From the NCBI GenBank assembly GCA_036794395.1, contig DAIRGS010000027.1:1-39072 (forward strand): DNA of 39,072 bases, read 5' to 3'. This stretch comes from DASXMX01 sp036794395 (GTDB lineage: Bacteria > Planctomycetota > Phycisphaerae > Tepidisphaerales > Tepidisphaeraceae). A model generated the notes under the pieces. The model saw nothing but the letters and a program-made list of their open reading frames with translations. It did not search any database and was not told where the DNA came from. Below are positions 5,854-14,320 of this stretch, one piece after another. Each line of letters starts with the position of its first letter. Position 1 is the first letter of the stretch. The position numbers were made by a program, and so were the translations under genes.

Positions 5854-8508
5854 TCAATGCAACCGCAATTCAATTCCCACCCGCCCCTTCACTTGAAGAA
5901 CCAGCCGTCGCCCTGCCTCATCAAATTCATTGACCCCGCCCAGACCAATCACCCGCCCATCGATCCTCACCTCAGGCTTAGCCTTAATCCCCGCAACCAA
6001 AAGGTTATAAGGGCGCCCACTCCAGCCCTCAACCTCGAACTTCGCCCCGGACTGCGTATCCTCCACATCGCTGATTTTCCCCGGTGCGTGGATGAGTAAG
6101 CCGCTCTTTCGAGCACTCACGAAGTCATAAAGCGGAACCTTGCCGTACACCCGAGCCGCCTCCGCCATCAATGTCCCCGGATTAATCCCCGGATCATGCC
6201 TCACCTGACTCCGCAGCGAAAACGAGTCCGGCAGCAGCCCCTGCCGCATCGCATCGGATCCCTTTGGCCAACTCTGCGCAATTCCCGAAACCGTGATCCC
6301 GTCCGCCAATTGCTTCCATGGCCCGGTCGGGTCATGGCGCTCGAGCCGATACAGCGCATCGGCATACACCAGTGCACACCACTGCACCGGGAGTCCCATC
6401 CACACCGGCGCCGTCCACTGTGTCGCCCCGAATACCGCGATGCCTGCATACGGCCCAACGGGTTCTGAAGGGCTCGTAAGATAAATGAACGGCACCCCTG
6501 TCCACGCCCAGTATCTGGCCAGCTCCAGGGAATGCTCATCCCCACTGAGCTCATATCCCAACGTGTAAGCCCTCACCAGATGCGCTGATGCCAAGACATC
6601 GGGCGTATGGAGTGGCACCTCCCACGTCTGCGCGCCACGTGGCACGTCCCCCGCAAACTTATCCATCGCGTGCAGAAGCCGCAGTCCTTCGCGGATCAAT
6701 TCTGGATCGCCCGTGATAGCCGCGTCTTCCAGAACCTGCGCAACCAATGGCGCGGTAAGGCCATTGGCCTCCGGGGTCGGATTCGTCTTTCCGAGGTCCA
6801 CCTTTGCAGGAGGGCGATACCGCACGGATCCGTCCGTTTCAAATCGCGCCAACAGCGCGTGCCCGCGCCGTCGAGCTTCCTCCACGTTTTCCGACACATG
6901 CCCATAGATCAGCGACTGCACCGGATATCGCACATGCGACACCGCGGCCGCGTCGTACGCCTTTGGCGCAACCTGTTCGATCGCGGAACTGGCAGCGTCG
7001 CGTAACTTCTGTTTCAGGGCCGGATCCGAAACGTGTTCGGCCAGCCAGTCCTGGTACATTGCCGCGTCCGCGGCTGAGTGCGCGCCGAAGTTTCCTGGAA
7101 TCGCGTGCCTGTATCGATCGCCCGCGCGAATGCCGGAATCCAGCCATCCTGAGGCTGCCTGTTCAAAAAAAGTCTGTGCATCCAGCGGTTTTGGGATCGA
7201 TGGCAAACCGCGAAGGCTGATGTACTGCCGCACCGCGCCGGTCACATCGTCCCCGCTTCCCCCAATAATCGTCGCTTTTAATAGGATCGGCTTGTTCGCC
7301 TCTACCATTACCGCCTCGTCCGGCAGCAAGCTTCCCTCCACGCGATTAAGCCCATCCGACCCCGGGAAAATCACCCCCATTACATGCCCGCCTGACCCGA
7401 ACAATCGATCGGGCGAATCAAACACCGCCGAAAATTCCGCCCGCGGCTCCCAGATCAACCCCACATATTTCCCCTTCGCCGCCACTGTCATCAATGGAAA
7501 CGTGATTTTGATCGAGTCAGGCACCTGTCGATGCGATGCCGGCCCAATGACATCCGCCTCGCTGCTGCTGGGCTCATCTCCCAGATACTCCAACCCGGGG
7601 GATAATGCCTGATGCTTGCTTGCCCCAAAAGATCCCGCCCCGGGAAACAGCCCGAACATCGACACGAAGATAACGCTCCGATTTTGATCCACGCCGACAC
7701 TCGTCTCCACGTCAATCGCCCCAGGCTGTGTGGCCGGCGTGTATCGACGGGTAATTAACCAATTGCCGCCACCCTCATCCCTCACGCGGCTTGTCTCGAC
7801 AATTGTCTGCCCGGCGACTTGGACAGTCGGCTTCACATCAAGCGGTATCCACACCGGCCGGTCATGGTAGATGTGTCCGATCAAACCTCGATTCCACCCG
7901 ATCGCCATCGCCACACCGCCAACCGAGACCGTAAATCCCTGTCCCAATTGGCCGGCATGTGTAAGCGTCAAATCACCGCTTCGCACCGACGACGTCCCCG
8001 CCCCCGCCCCCGCAATCACCTCCGCAGGTTTCGGCCACACTGGCTGTGGGATTACATTTGCTGCTTCAATGCGAATGGACTCAATTATGCACTCTCCCCG
8101 ATCGCCCGGCGGATCGATTCTCAGCCGATACCCGCTCCCCAGCGCCGGTAATCGCAATTTCACATCCGTCCACGCCCCACCCTTCAATTCCGCCCGCACC
8201 GATTGCGCCTGGCTCGGCCCGCGCTTGAAGTAGAATACTTCCAACGTACCGCTGTCGGTCGCGCGGAGCCGCACCGTCGCCCGCAGCGCCACCCCTTCCG
8301 GATAATCCCGCGCCGGCCCCAGCGTGTAGGGATCGCCGCCGCTGATCCGCAGCAGCATTCCTTCCGCCGTACCCTCTAATCCCGCCAGATCATGCGTGGG
8401 GGCCCATTGCTTCACCTGACCGGCGTCTCGAAAATCAAATTCCGGCATCGCCCCGAAGCCGGTCAGCCCATAACCCAAAACGCAAAGTACCGCCCAGATG
8501 ATTCGCAT
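5854..8508 (-). CDS. Large secreted protein of unknown function, possible alpha/alpha-barrel enzyme
   Basis: An 884-residue protein. A signal peptide is visible (MRIIWAVLCVLGYG followed by LTGFGA). The first half is rich in beta-strands and looks like one or more carbohydrate-module-like sandwiches. The second half (about residues 470-800) is helical, with repeated motifs such as GLRLLHAMDKFAGD, LVRAYTLGYELSGD and LARYWAWTG, suggesting an alpha/alpha-toroid as in many polysaccharide lyases and glycoside hydrolases. I cannot name a family. The ATG at 8508 is preferred because the 28 codons upstream translate a dispersed DNA repeat (8552-8577) and would spoil the signal peptide. The gene stands alone, flanked by repeat blocks on both sides. 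Confidence 0.8.
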   Translation of the reverse strand: MRIIWAVLCVLGYGLTGFGAMPEFDFRDAGQVKQWAPTHDLAGLEGTAEGMLLRISGGDPYTLGPARDYPEGVALRATVRLRATDSGTLEVFYFKRGPSQAQSVRAELKGGAWTDVKLRLPALGSGYRLRIDPPGDRGECIIESIRIEAANVIPQPVWPKPAEVIAGAGAGTSSVRSGDLTLTHAGQLGQGFTVSVGGVAMAIGWNRGLIGHIYHDRPVWIPLDVKPTVQVAGQTIVETSRVRDEGGGNWLITRRYTPATQPGAIDVETSVGVDQNRSVIFVSMFGLFPGAGSFGASKHQALSPGLEYLGDEPSSSEADVIGPASHRQVPDSIKITFPLMTVAAKGKYVGLIWEPRAEFSAVFDSPDRLFGSGGHVMGVIFPGSDGLNRVEGSLLPDEAVMVEANKPILLKATIIGGSGDDVTGAVRQYISLRGLPSIPKPLDAQTFFEQAASGWLDSGIRAGDRYRHAIPGNFGAHSAADAAMYQDWLAEHVSDPALKQKLRDAASSAIEQVAPKAYDAAAVSHVRYPVQSLIYGHVSENVEEARRRGHALLARFETDGSVRYRPPAKVDLGKTNPTPEANGLTAPLVAQVLEDAAITGDPELIREGLRLLHAMDKFAGDVPRGAQTWEVPLHTPDVLASAHLVRAYTLGYELSGDEHSLELARYWAWTGVPFIYLTSPSEPVGPYAGIAVFGATQWTAPVWMGLPVQWCALVYADALYRLERHDPTGPWKQLADGITVSGIAQSWPKGSDAMRQGLLPDSFSLRSQVRHDPGINPGTLMAEAARVYGKVPLYDFVSARKSGLLIHAPGKISDVEDTQSGAKFEVEGWSGRPYNLLVAGIKAKPEVRIDGRVIGLGGVNEFDEAGRRLVLQVKGRVGIELRLH

Positions 8509-8979
8509 CGCACCAATTGGACGCCCCCGCGATCCGCTTTTCAAATTCAAACACAGAGACCACAGAGGACACTGAGAAAGAAATACTGCCACAGAAGAAG
8601 CGGACCAGCACAGAAGGCGATGAGACTTAAGTATTTCCCATCTGTACTTCTAACCGCCCAATTGTTCGCAGCGTACGCGGATTTTCGGCGAGCTTGGGTT
8701 GAACCACGGATTACACGGATGGCACGGATAAAGAGAAACCGTCTTTCCCATCCGTGGCATCCGCGAAATCCGTGGTTTTATTTCTTCCATGCACAATTCA
8801 AGTGTGGCCTCAAACCGTCAAGCGCGCCTCCGTGCCTTCGTGGTTGCATCTCTTTTTTTAGTCGCGCTCCGCCGCGCTGCGTTCATCCTCTTCATCTCTG
8901 GCTGATCTGTTTTGCCTTTTCTCTGTGTTCTCAGTGTCCTCTGTGGTCTCTGTGCTTGAGAAAAATCAGAAGCCGCTCG
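8509..8979. repeat. Nested inverted-repeat block between the secreted protein and hrpB
   Basis: No gene is supported. An outer perfect 26-bp inverted repeat has arms at 8552-8577 and 8929-8954 (CACAGAGACCACAGAGGACA and six further bases). Inside it lies an imperfect 29-bp inverted repeat of the CCGTGG family at 8701-8729/8750-8778. CGCGCCTCCGTGCCTTCGTG at 8823-8842 is another dispersed element. Arms of this kind also occur at 21996-22079. Confidence 0.8.
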
Positions 8980-11547
8980 TCAGGGACTCCGTCGTCGCCC
9001 CTTTGCCTCGGGCTTGGCAATAAGGGGCTCATCGGGCCAGGAATGTTTTGGATACCGCACGCGCAAATCTTTGCGTACCTGAAAATACGTGTTCGACCAG
9101 AAGCTCTTCAGATCATCCGTAATCTGCACCGGCCGATAGTTAGGCGCCAGCAGGTGCATCACCACCGCTACGCGGCCACCTGCCACCCGCGGTGTATCCA
9201 CCCACCCAAACACCTCCTGCAACCGCACGGCCAGCACAGGCCGTTCACCGTTGGCATACGTCAATCGAATGGCGTTCCCCGTCGGCACCGTGATGGTCCG
9301 CGGCGCATGCTGGTCAAGCATCCGATCAAGCGGATACCCCAGTCGGTCCTGTAGCAGTGTTCCCAGTGGCGACTGGCGCAATTCAGCGATGCTTCGTTTG
9401 CCTTGCGCCGCACCCGCAAGTACTTCCACCAGACCCTTCTCATCCATCACCGGCCATGGCTGCTCGGGCATATACTTCCGCAACAGCGCCAACCGCGCCA
9501 ACCATTCCGCCGCGCTCTCTTCGGACTCGAAAAACTCCACGATGTTTGGCCGCACCACTTCAACTAATGCCGTCGCGGCCTGCGCTGGATCAACCGCCGC
9601 ATCCGAATCTTCGCGCAGCGGAAGATCGCGATAATATGTTGCCCCGCGCCCGACGACCCGATCCCGCTGCGGATCGTAAACAACGGAGCGTTCCCGTTTG
9701 ATCTGGCGTGGAAATAGCTCCTCGAGCCATGCCGGCTCAATAGCGCTGGCGATCCGGACCATCGCTTCACGATTGGCGCTGCGCTGATCATCGCGGGCAT
9801 CGAGCGCGAGAAAGAATTCCGCCTGCCGCACCACCGATTCCGGAGCCAACCGCACGCCGCCTCCACCCACAACCGCGCCGCTGGCAGGATCCTTTTCGCG
9901 CCGGCGCACGACGCGATCCGGGTAGGCGTACATCGCCAGTTTCAACAGTTTCTGCTCATCGGCGGCTTGTCGCGGCCTCTTCACCAGCCGGCCCCCAATC
10001 CGCAGCAGTTCCTCTGCGATGCGCGACACCTGCCGGGCGGTGATTGGATCAATTCCTTCCCCGCGCAAGTGCCCTGCAAATTTCGCTCGCTCCGCCCGTT
10101 CCAGCATCTCCATGCGAATCAGCAGATCGCTCGGTCCTTGCGTTACCGGCCCACGCTGTCGGGGATCACTGGCGTAATCGATCGTCGCGATATCCTTCTC
10201 CGAAAGCAGCGCGGCCATCGCCGCTCCCTCTTTCAGCAGCCCTTCCTCCGCGGCCGCCAGAAGCAAACGCGCGATCCGCGGATGCGCCGGAATGGCCATG
10301 AGCTGTCGACCAATGGTCGTAATCGCCCCGTTCTCGAGCGCCCCCAGCATTTCCAGTAAACGCTCTGCCGCCGCCAACATGTCCTCGCCGGGCGCTTCGT
10401 ACCACCCAAACCCCCGCACATCGCTCTTCCCCCAGGCATGCAACGACAGCACGGTCGAGCACAAATCCACCCGCTGAACCTCGGGCAGCTCAAAATCCCG
10501 CATCGCGACTTCATCACGTTGCGACCATAGCCGGACACACCGCCCCGGCCGCGTCCGTCCAGCTCTGCCCGCCCGTTGCGTTGCCGAGGCCTTACTAATC
10601 TGCTTCAGTTCCAGCCGATCGAGCCCGCGCTGGGGGTCATACCCCGCCACCCGCGCCAGTCCACTATCAATCACCGTGTCCACCCCATCAATCGTCAGTG
10701 ATGTCTCGGCGATGTTCGTTGCCAGCACCACCTTGCGCTGCTCGGCCGGCCGCAGTGCCCGGGTCTGTTCTTCGCTGGTCAAACTCCCGTGAAGCGGGAG
10801 TACCAGCAGATCCTTCTCGCGCGCTACGCTGTCCAGCCGTGCGGCCGTCCGATGAATCTCCTGCGCCCCTGGTAGAAAGACCAACACGTCTCCTTCGCCC
10901 TTACCAAGTGTGTCAATCACTGCATCGGCGGCACGATCCCAAACCGCCTGTTTCGCCGCGCCGGCCGCCTGTCCGCGATGACTTACTTCCACTGGAAACG
11001 TCCGCCCCTCGACCCGCAAAATCGGACACCCGCCCAGAAACTGCGCCACCGGCTCCGCTTCCAGCGTCGCCGACATCACAATCAGAATGAGGTCCTCCCG
11101 CACCGTCTGCTGAACTTCGCGCAACAGCGCCGCCGCCATGTCCGTGTGCAGGCTCCGTTCGTGAAACTCATCAAGCACGACTGCCCCAATGCCCTCAAGA
11201 AATGGATCGTCAAGCAGTTGGCGGGTGAGAATGCCCTCGGTCAAAACCCGCAGCCGGGTGCTGGAAGAGATCTTCCGATCAAATCGAACGTGGTATCCCA
11301 CCTCTTCGCCGAGCCGCCAGCCGTTCTCCTGCGCAATCCGTTCCGCTGCCGCACGGGCCGCCACCCGTCGCGGCTGAAGCATCACCAGATTCGGATGGTC
11401 CCCGCTCATCACCCCGGCCCGCACCAAAGCCGGCGGCACCCGCGTCGTCTTGCCCGCCCCAGGCTCCGCCACCAGCACCAGCGCGCGATGCTTCCCAGCG
11501 GTCTTCACAATCTCCGCCAAATACTTATCAATCGGCAGGGGGGTCAT
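8980..11547 (-). CDS. hrpB: ATP-dependent helicase HrpB
   Basis: An 855-residue DEAH-box helicase of the HrpB family, present in many bacteria with poorly defined physiological roles. Motif I is PGAGKTT at about residues 29-35, motif II is DEFH, motif III is SAT, and motif VI is QRAGRAGR. The helicase-associated and HrpB C-terminal domains follow, including WPVMDEKGL and HSWPDEPL. The length fits the family. The ATG giving MTPLPIDKYL is chosen at 11547; the upstream 25 codons read through the palindromic repeat at 11578-11599 and are not conserved-looking. No Shine-Dalgarno is visible. The gene follows rpiB on the same strand, but 310 bp of repeats separate them. Confidence 0.95.
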   Translation of the reverse strand: MTPLPIDKYLAEIVKTAGKHRALVLVAEPGAGKTTRVPPALVRAGVMSGDHPNLVMLQPRRVAARAAAERIAQENGWRLGEEVGYHVRFDRKISSSTRLRVLTEGILTRQLLDDPFLEGIGAVVLDEFHERSLHTDMAAALLREVQQTVREDLILIVMSATLEAEPVAQFLGGCPILRVEGRTFPVEVSHRGQAAGAAKQAVWDRAADAVIDTLGKGEGDVLVFLPGAQEIHRTAARLDSVAREKDLLVLPLHGSLTSEEQTRALRPAEQRKVVLATNIAETSLTIDGVDTVIDSGLARVAGYDPQRGLDRLELKQISKASATQRAGRAGRTRPGRCVRLWSQRDEVAMRDFELPEVQRVDLCSTVLSLHAWGKSDVRGFGWYEAPGEDMLAAAERLLEMLGALENGAITTIGRQLMAIPAHPRIARLLLAAAEEGLLKEGAAMAALLSEKDIATIDYASDPRQRGPVTQGPSDLLIRMEMLERAERAKFAGHLRGEGIDPITARQVSRIAEELLRIGGRLVKRPRQAADEQKLLKLAMYAYPDRVVRRREKDPASGAVVGGGGVRLAPESVVRQAEFFLALDARDDQRSANREAMVRIASAIEPAWLEELFPRQIKRERSVVYDPQRDRVVGRGATYYRDLPLREDSDAAVDPAQAATALVEVVRPNIVEFFESEESAAEWLARLALLRKYMPEQPWPVMDEKGLVEVLAGAAQGKRSIAELRQSPLGTLLQDRLGYPLDRMLDQHAPRTITVPTGNAIRLTYANGERPVLAVRLQEVFGWVDTPRVAGGRVAVVMHLLAPNYRPVQITDDLKSFWSNTYFQVRKDLRVRYPKHSWPDEPLIAKPEAKGRRRSP

Positions 11548-11857
11548 GTTTGGAAACGCGACGTCCTTGTCCCGTAGGGGCGGACCCCCGTGTCTGCCCT
11601 CTTTTTCACGCGCCGCCCCCACCTTCTAAATGACCTCGCGCGATTCGGCTCTTTTTGTGCCATAGGGCTTCCAGCCCATGATCGGGGGCGATGACCAGAA
11701 TCGCCGGGAACGATATGGGAAAACCAAGTTTCGACGGGTGGACAACCTTCTGTTCCGCCAGCAGAAAATGCCTCCTCACGCCGAGTTGGTTTTCCCACAT
11801 CTCACCCGGTGCCAGACCCGCGGCTGCCCTAAACACGGGTTAGAAACCCGTGCCACC
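11548..11857. repeat. Intergenic region with three palindromic repeats
   Basis: GGGCGGAC/GTCTGCCC forms a hairpin at 11578-11599, matching 21083-21104. AGGGCT-TCC-AGCCC lies at 11664-11677 with flanking CAT/ATG pairing (11661-11680). CACGGGTT-AGA-AACCCGTG lies at 11834-11852, directly after the rpiB stop, and could act as a weak terminator for rpiB. No gene is supported. Confidence 0.75.
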
Positions 11858-12328
11858 TTACATCCCGGTGGCCGGCTTCCGCGTCCGCTCTTCTTCTTCG
11901 ATCTGCACCAGTTTCTGCACGCGGCGGATATGCCTTGAATCGCCGAATGGCGTCGTCAGAAAGATCTGCACGATCTGCCGGATCACTTCTTCACTCATCA
12001 GATCCGTACCCAGGCACAACACGTTGCAATGATTGTGCTCCCGTGCCCGCCGGGCCGTCACTTCATCGTGAACCAGCGCCGCCCGAATCCCCTTCACCTT
12101 GTTCGCGGCGATCGACATGCCGATCCCGCTGCCATCCATGAGGATGCCGACCTCCGCCTGCCCATCGGCCACCGCTCGCGCCGCCGGTGCGGCATGGTCG
12201 GGGTAGTCGCATGCGGCAGTGCCGTCGCACCCAAAATCGACAACCTCGTGTCCATATTGCTTGAGCACCGGCACCAGTCGGCGCTTCGCTTCAAATCCTC
12301 GATGATCGCTCGCAACGGCAACCTTCAT
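11858..12328 (-). CDS. rpiB: Ribose-5-phosphate isomerase B family protein, active-site Cys replaced by Asp
   Basis: A 156-residue RpiB/LacAB-family sugar-phosphate isomerase, expected to interconvert ribose 5-phosphate and ribulose 5-phosphate. Family signatures are SDHRGFEAK at 7-15, DYPDHA at 41-46, GSGIGMSIAANK at 66-77, and REHNHCN. In E. coli RpiB the catalytic base is the Cys before GTG; here residue 65 is Asp and the motif reads MDGSGIG. The alternative catalytic Glu of the mycobacterial enzyme is also absent (Met at that place). Asp variants may exist in related clades, so activity on ribose 5-phosphate is likely but not certain. GAGGT precedes the ATG. Confidence 0.9.
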   Translation of the reverse strand: MKVAVASDHRGFEAKRRLVPVLKQYGHEVVDFGCDGTAACDYPDHAAPAARAVADGQAEVGILMDGSGIGMSIAANKVKGIRAALVHDEVTARRAREHNHCNVLCLGTDLMSEEVIRQIVQIFLTTPFGDSRHIRRVQKLVQIEEEERTRKPATGM

Positions 12329-12422
12329 TCGTACCTCATGCTCTTACCGGCTCAACCCGCACACGATGCGGCGCTTCGCCAGTGAAGATCCCGGCAAATT
12401 CCCTGTGGCGCTGATACGCCAT

Positions 12423-13547
12423 TTACAAAGGCACTCTCTCCTCGAGCCTTCTCTGAATCAATTCCCGCAACTGACTGGCCAGATGCTGATACAAGGTCAC
12501 ATCCCCGCCAATTGGATCGTCAATGTCTCCGTCCGGGTCGAGGGTCGCAACTTTTTCTGTCGCCGATGGTACCAGCGCCGTCACCGCTTGAGCGTGGCTC
12601 CGGCCCATCGTAAAGATCACATCCGCCTGATGAATCAATTCCACCGTCAATGGCCTGGATCGATGGTGCGTCAAATCCGCCCCTAAATCCTTCAGTGCCG
12701 CCACCGCCTGCGGAGTGGCTCGCGCGCCGGGCATCGCAACGCTCCCCGCTGAGACCACACTGATCCCTTTCTTCTCCAATTCCGGCTCGGGCAAGGCTAA
12801 TTTCTTCGCCAACAGCTGTCGTGCAATCGCCTCGGCCATCGGGGACCGACACGTATTTCCGCTGCACACAAACAATATCGTTGTCCGCAGCAGTCGCTCG
12901 ATGATCCGCTCGTCGTACACGCCTGCCCGAACGATCTGATACTTCCCGTCCATCACCTTCAGCAACGTTGAAGGCTTCGAATACTTCGTCGGCCCCGCAT
13001 CAAACACCAGATCGACCATCCCCTCCAGCTCCTGCGCCATTTGCTCGGGCCGAAAGCTCGGCCCGGCTGCATTTCCTGCCGCCGTTAGCGCCACCGGTCC
13101 GTTCACCTCCGACAATACATCTTCAGCTACCACGTGATCAGGGCATCGCAGGATGATGCGACCGCTTTCGTCATAAATGTCCGCGGCGTCAATCCCCAGC
13201 TTCGTGGCGACTTCCCCGCGACGCATCTCCGACACCTCAATCGATAGCCCAACCGGTCCCGGCCAAAGCTTTCGAATTAGCCGGCGACTGTAGTCCGAGG
13301 GTTCATCCAGATATTCAAAAGCATCGGTCGGATGTGCAACATGGATTGTCAACGGCCCGGGAGCCGAATCTCCACGCAACGCCCGCAGTCGTTTTCGCGA
13401 TTCGGGCCGATTCACCAATCCGGCAGCCCCGTAAACTGTTTCCGTCGGCAGCACCACGATGCCGCCTTCATTCAACAGGTCCGCACCACGGCGAATGTGC
13501 CGCTCATATTGGCCGCCTTCGAATATGGAAACGATGGGAACTGCCAT
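12423..13547 (-). CDS. Fusion of a YrdC/Sua5-like domain and a low-molecular-weight protein tyrosine phosphatase
   Basis: A 374-residue two-domain protein. Residues 8-215 resemble YrdC/Sua5 (TsaC), which makes threonylcarbamoyl-AMP for the tRNA t6A modification; LPTETVYG at 33-40 is typical. The usual KxR substrate motif reads RGD at 58-60, before GPLTIHV, so catalysis may be altered. Residues 222-374 are a low-molecular-weight phosphatase: the P-loop CSGNTCRS is at 228-235 (CX5R-S) and the DP acid loop DDPIGG is at 343-348. The phosphatase may act on phosphotyrosine or phosphoarginine. There is no Shine-Dalgarno; a TATACT box sits 11 bp before the ATG. Confidence 0.9.
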   Translation of the reverse strand: MAVPIVSIFEGGQYERHIRRGADLLNEGGIVVLPTETVYGAAGLVNRPESRKRLRALRGDSAPGPLTIHVAHPTDAFEYLDEPSDYSRRLIRKLWPGPVGLSIEVSEMRRGEVATKLGIDAADIYDESGRIILRCPDHVVAEDVLSEVNGPVALTAAGNAAGPSFRPEQMAQELEGMVDLVFDAGPTKYSKPSTLLKVMDGKYQIVRAGVYDERIIERLLRTTILFVCSGNTCRSPMAEAIARQLLAKKLALPEPELEKKGISVVSAGSVAMPGARATPQAVAALKDLGADLTHHRSRPLTVELIHQADVIFTMGRSHAQAVTALVPSATEKVATLDPDGDIDDPIGGDVTLYQHLASQLRELIQRRLEERVPL

Positions 13548-13558
13548 GTTCGGTAAAG

Positions 13559-13564
13559 AGTATA
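13559..13564 (-). promoter_or_regulatory. Candidate -10 box TATACT for the YrdC/phosphatase fusion
   Basis: TATACT on the minus strand ends 11 bases before the ATG at 13547. No Shine-Dalgarno lies between, so the transcript may have a very short leader or none. No convincing -35 box was found. Confidence 0.35.
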
Positions 13565-13672
13565 TGAGGCGACCAGATGCAGGGTGTCAACTCCACCAGC
13601 AGGGTGGGCTAGGAAATCCTCAGGCGGGGAAAAATTCAAATCCAGCTTCGGGTATATAAACTGTTCAACCAC

Positions 13673-14320
13673 ATGCCCATTTCGACCATTATCCTGCCCC
13701 GTGCCATCCTCTTCGACATGGACGGTACCCTCACCCAACCCATGCTTGATTTTCCCCGCATCAAAGCCGATATGGGCATTGGCAACCGTCCGATCCTCGA
13801 GGCCCTTGCCGAAATGTCACCTGCAGATCGCGCAAAGGCTGAATCCATCCTCCTGCGCCATGAAGATCAAGCCGCCGCGCACTCCACCCTCAACCCCGGC
13901 TGCACCCAGCTGCTCGCTCATCTCCACGAGAGGCGGATTCCGACGGCCCTCATCACCCGCAACAGCCGCCGCAGCGTCCAAATCGTGCTTGATCGCAATA
14001 ACCTCGGCTTCGACATATTAATGACTCGTGAAGACGGCCCCTTTAAGCCCAACCCGTACCCGTTGAAGCTTGCCTGCCGCACGCTCCAAATCCCCGAGTC
14101 CGCGGCATGGATGGTGGGCGATGGCCAATACGATATCGAAGCCGCCCTGGCCGCGGGCATCGCGTCAATCTGGATCAGTCACGGCCGCCCGCGCCCGTTC
14201 GAAGCTACCCCCTGGCTCCAACTCCCTGATCTTTTGGAACTCCTGGAACTCTTGCGGGCAGCCGAAGCAGCGTCGTGGCCCGATTCCAATAGTCTGGCCC
14301 CAGGCCCAAACGATGCTTAA
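13673..14320 (+). CDS. HAD-superfamily hydrolase
   Basis: A 215-residue HAD phosphatase of the phosphoglycolate-phosphatase-like type. Motif I is DMDGT at 15-19, with nucleophile D15 and acid D17. Motif II is the Thr in ALITRNS. Motif III is the Lys in FKPNP. Motif IV is GDGQYD. A helical cap lies between motifs I and II. The substrate cannot be told. TATATA at 13653-13658 lies just upstream of the ATG and there is no Shine-Dalgarno. The last 116 bp overlap tail-to-tail with the amidohydrolase gene; the C-terminal 30 residues, including a Leu-rich LLELLELL run, lie beyond the HAD core. Confidence 0.9.
   Translation: MPISTIILPRAILFDMDGTLTQPMLDFPRIKADMGIGNRPILEALAEMSPADRAKAESILLRHEDQAAAHSTLNPGCTQLLAHLHERRIPTALITRNSRRSVQIVLDRNNLGFDILMTREDGPFKPNPYPLKLACRTLQIPESAAWMVGDGQYDIEAALAAGIASIWISHGRPRPFEATPWLQLPDLLELLELLRAAEAASWPDSNSLAPGPNDA

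Noticed and set aside
5437..6099. A 220-codon plus-strand frame across the repeat block
   Set aside because: It translates the hairpin and TGTCGCA repeats and then runs antisense to the secreted protein gene. Codon use is not gene-like.
8392..9354. A 320-codon plus-strand frame over the nested repeat block
   Set aside because: It translates dispersed repeats (PLWSLCL-like strings) and hrpB antisense.
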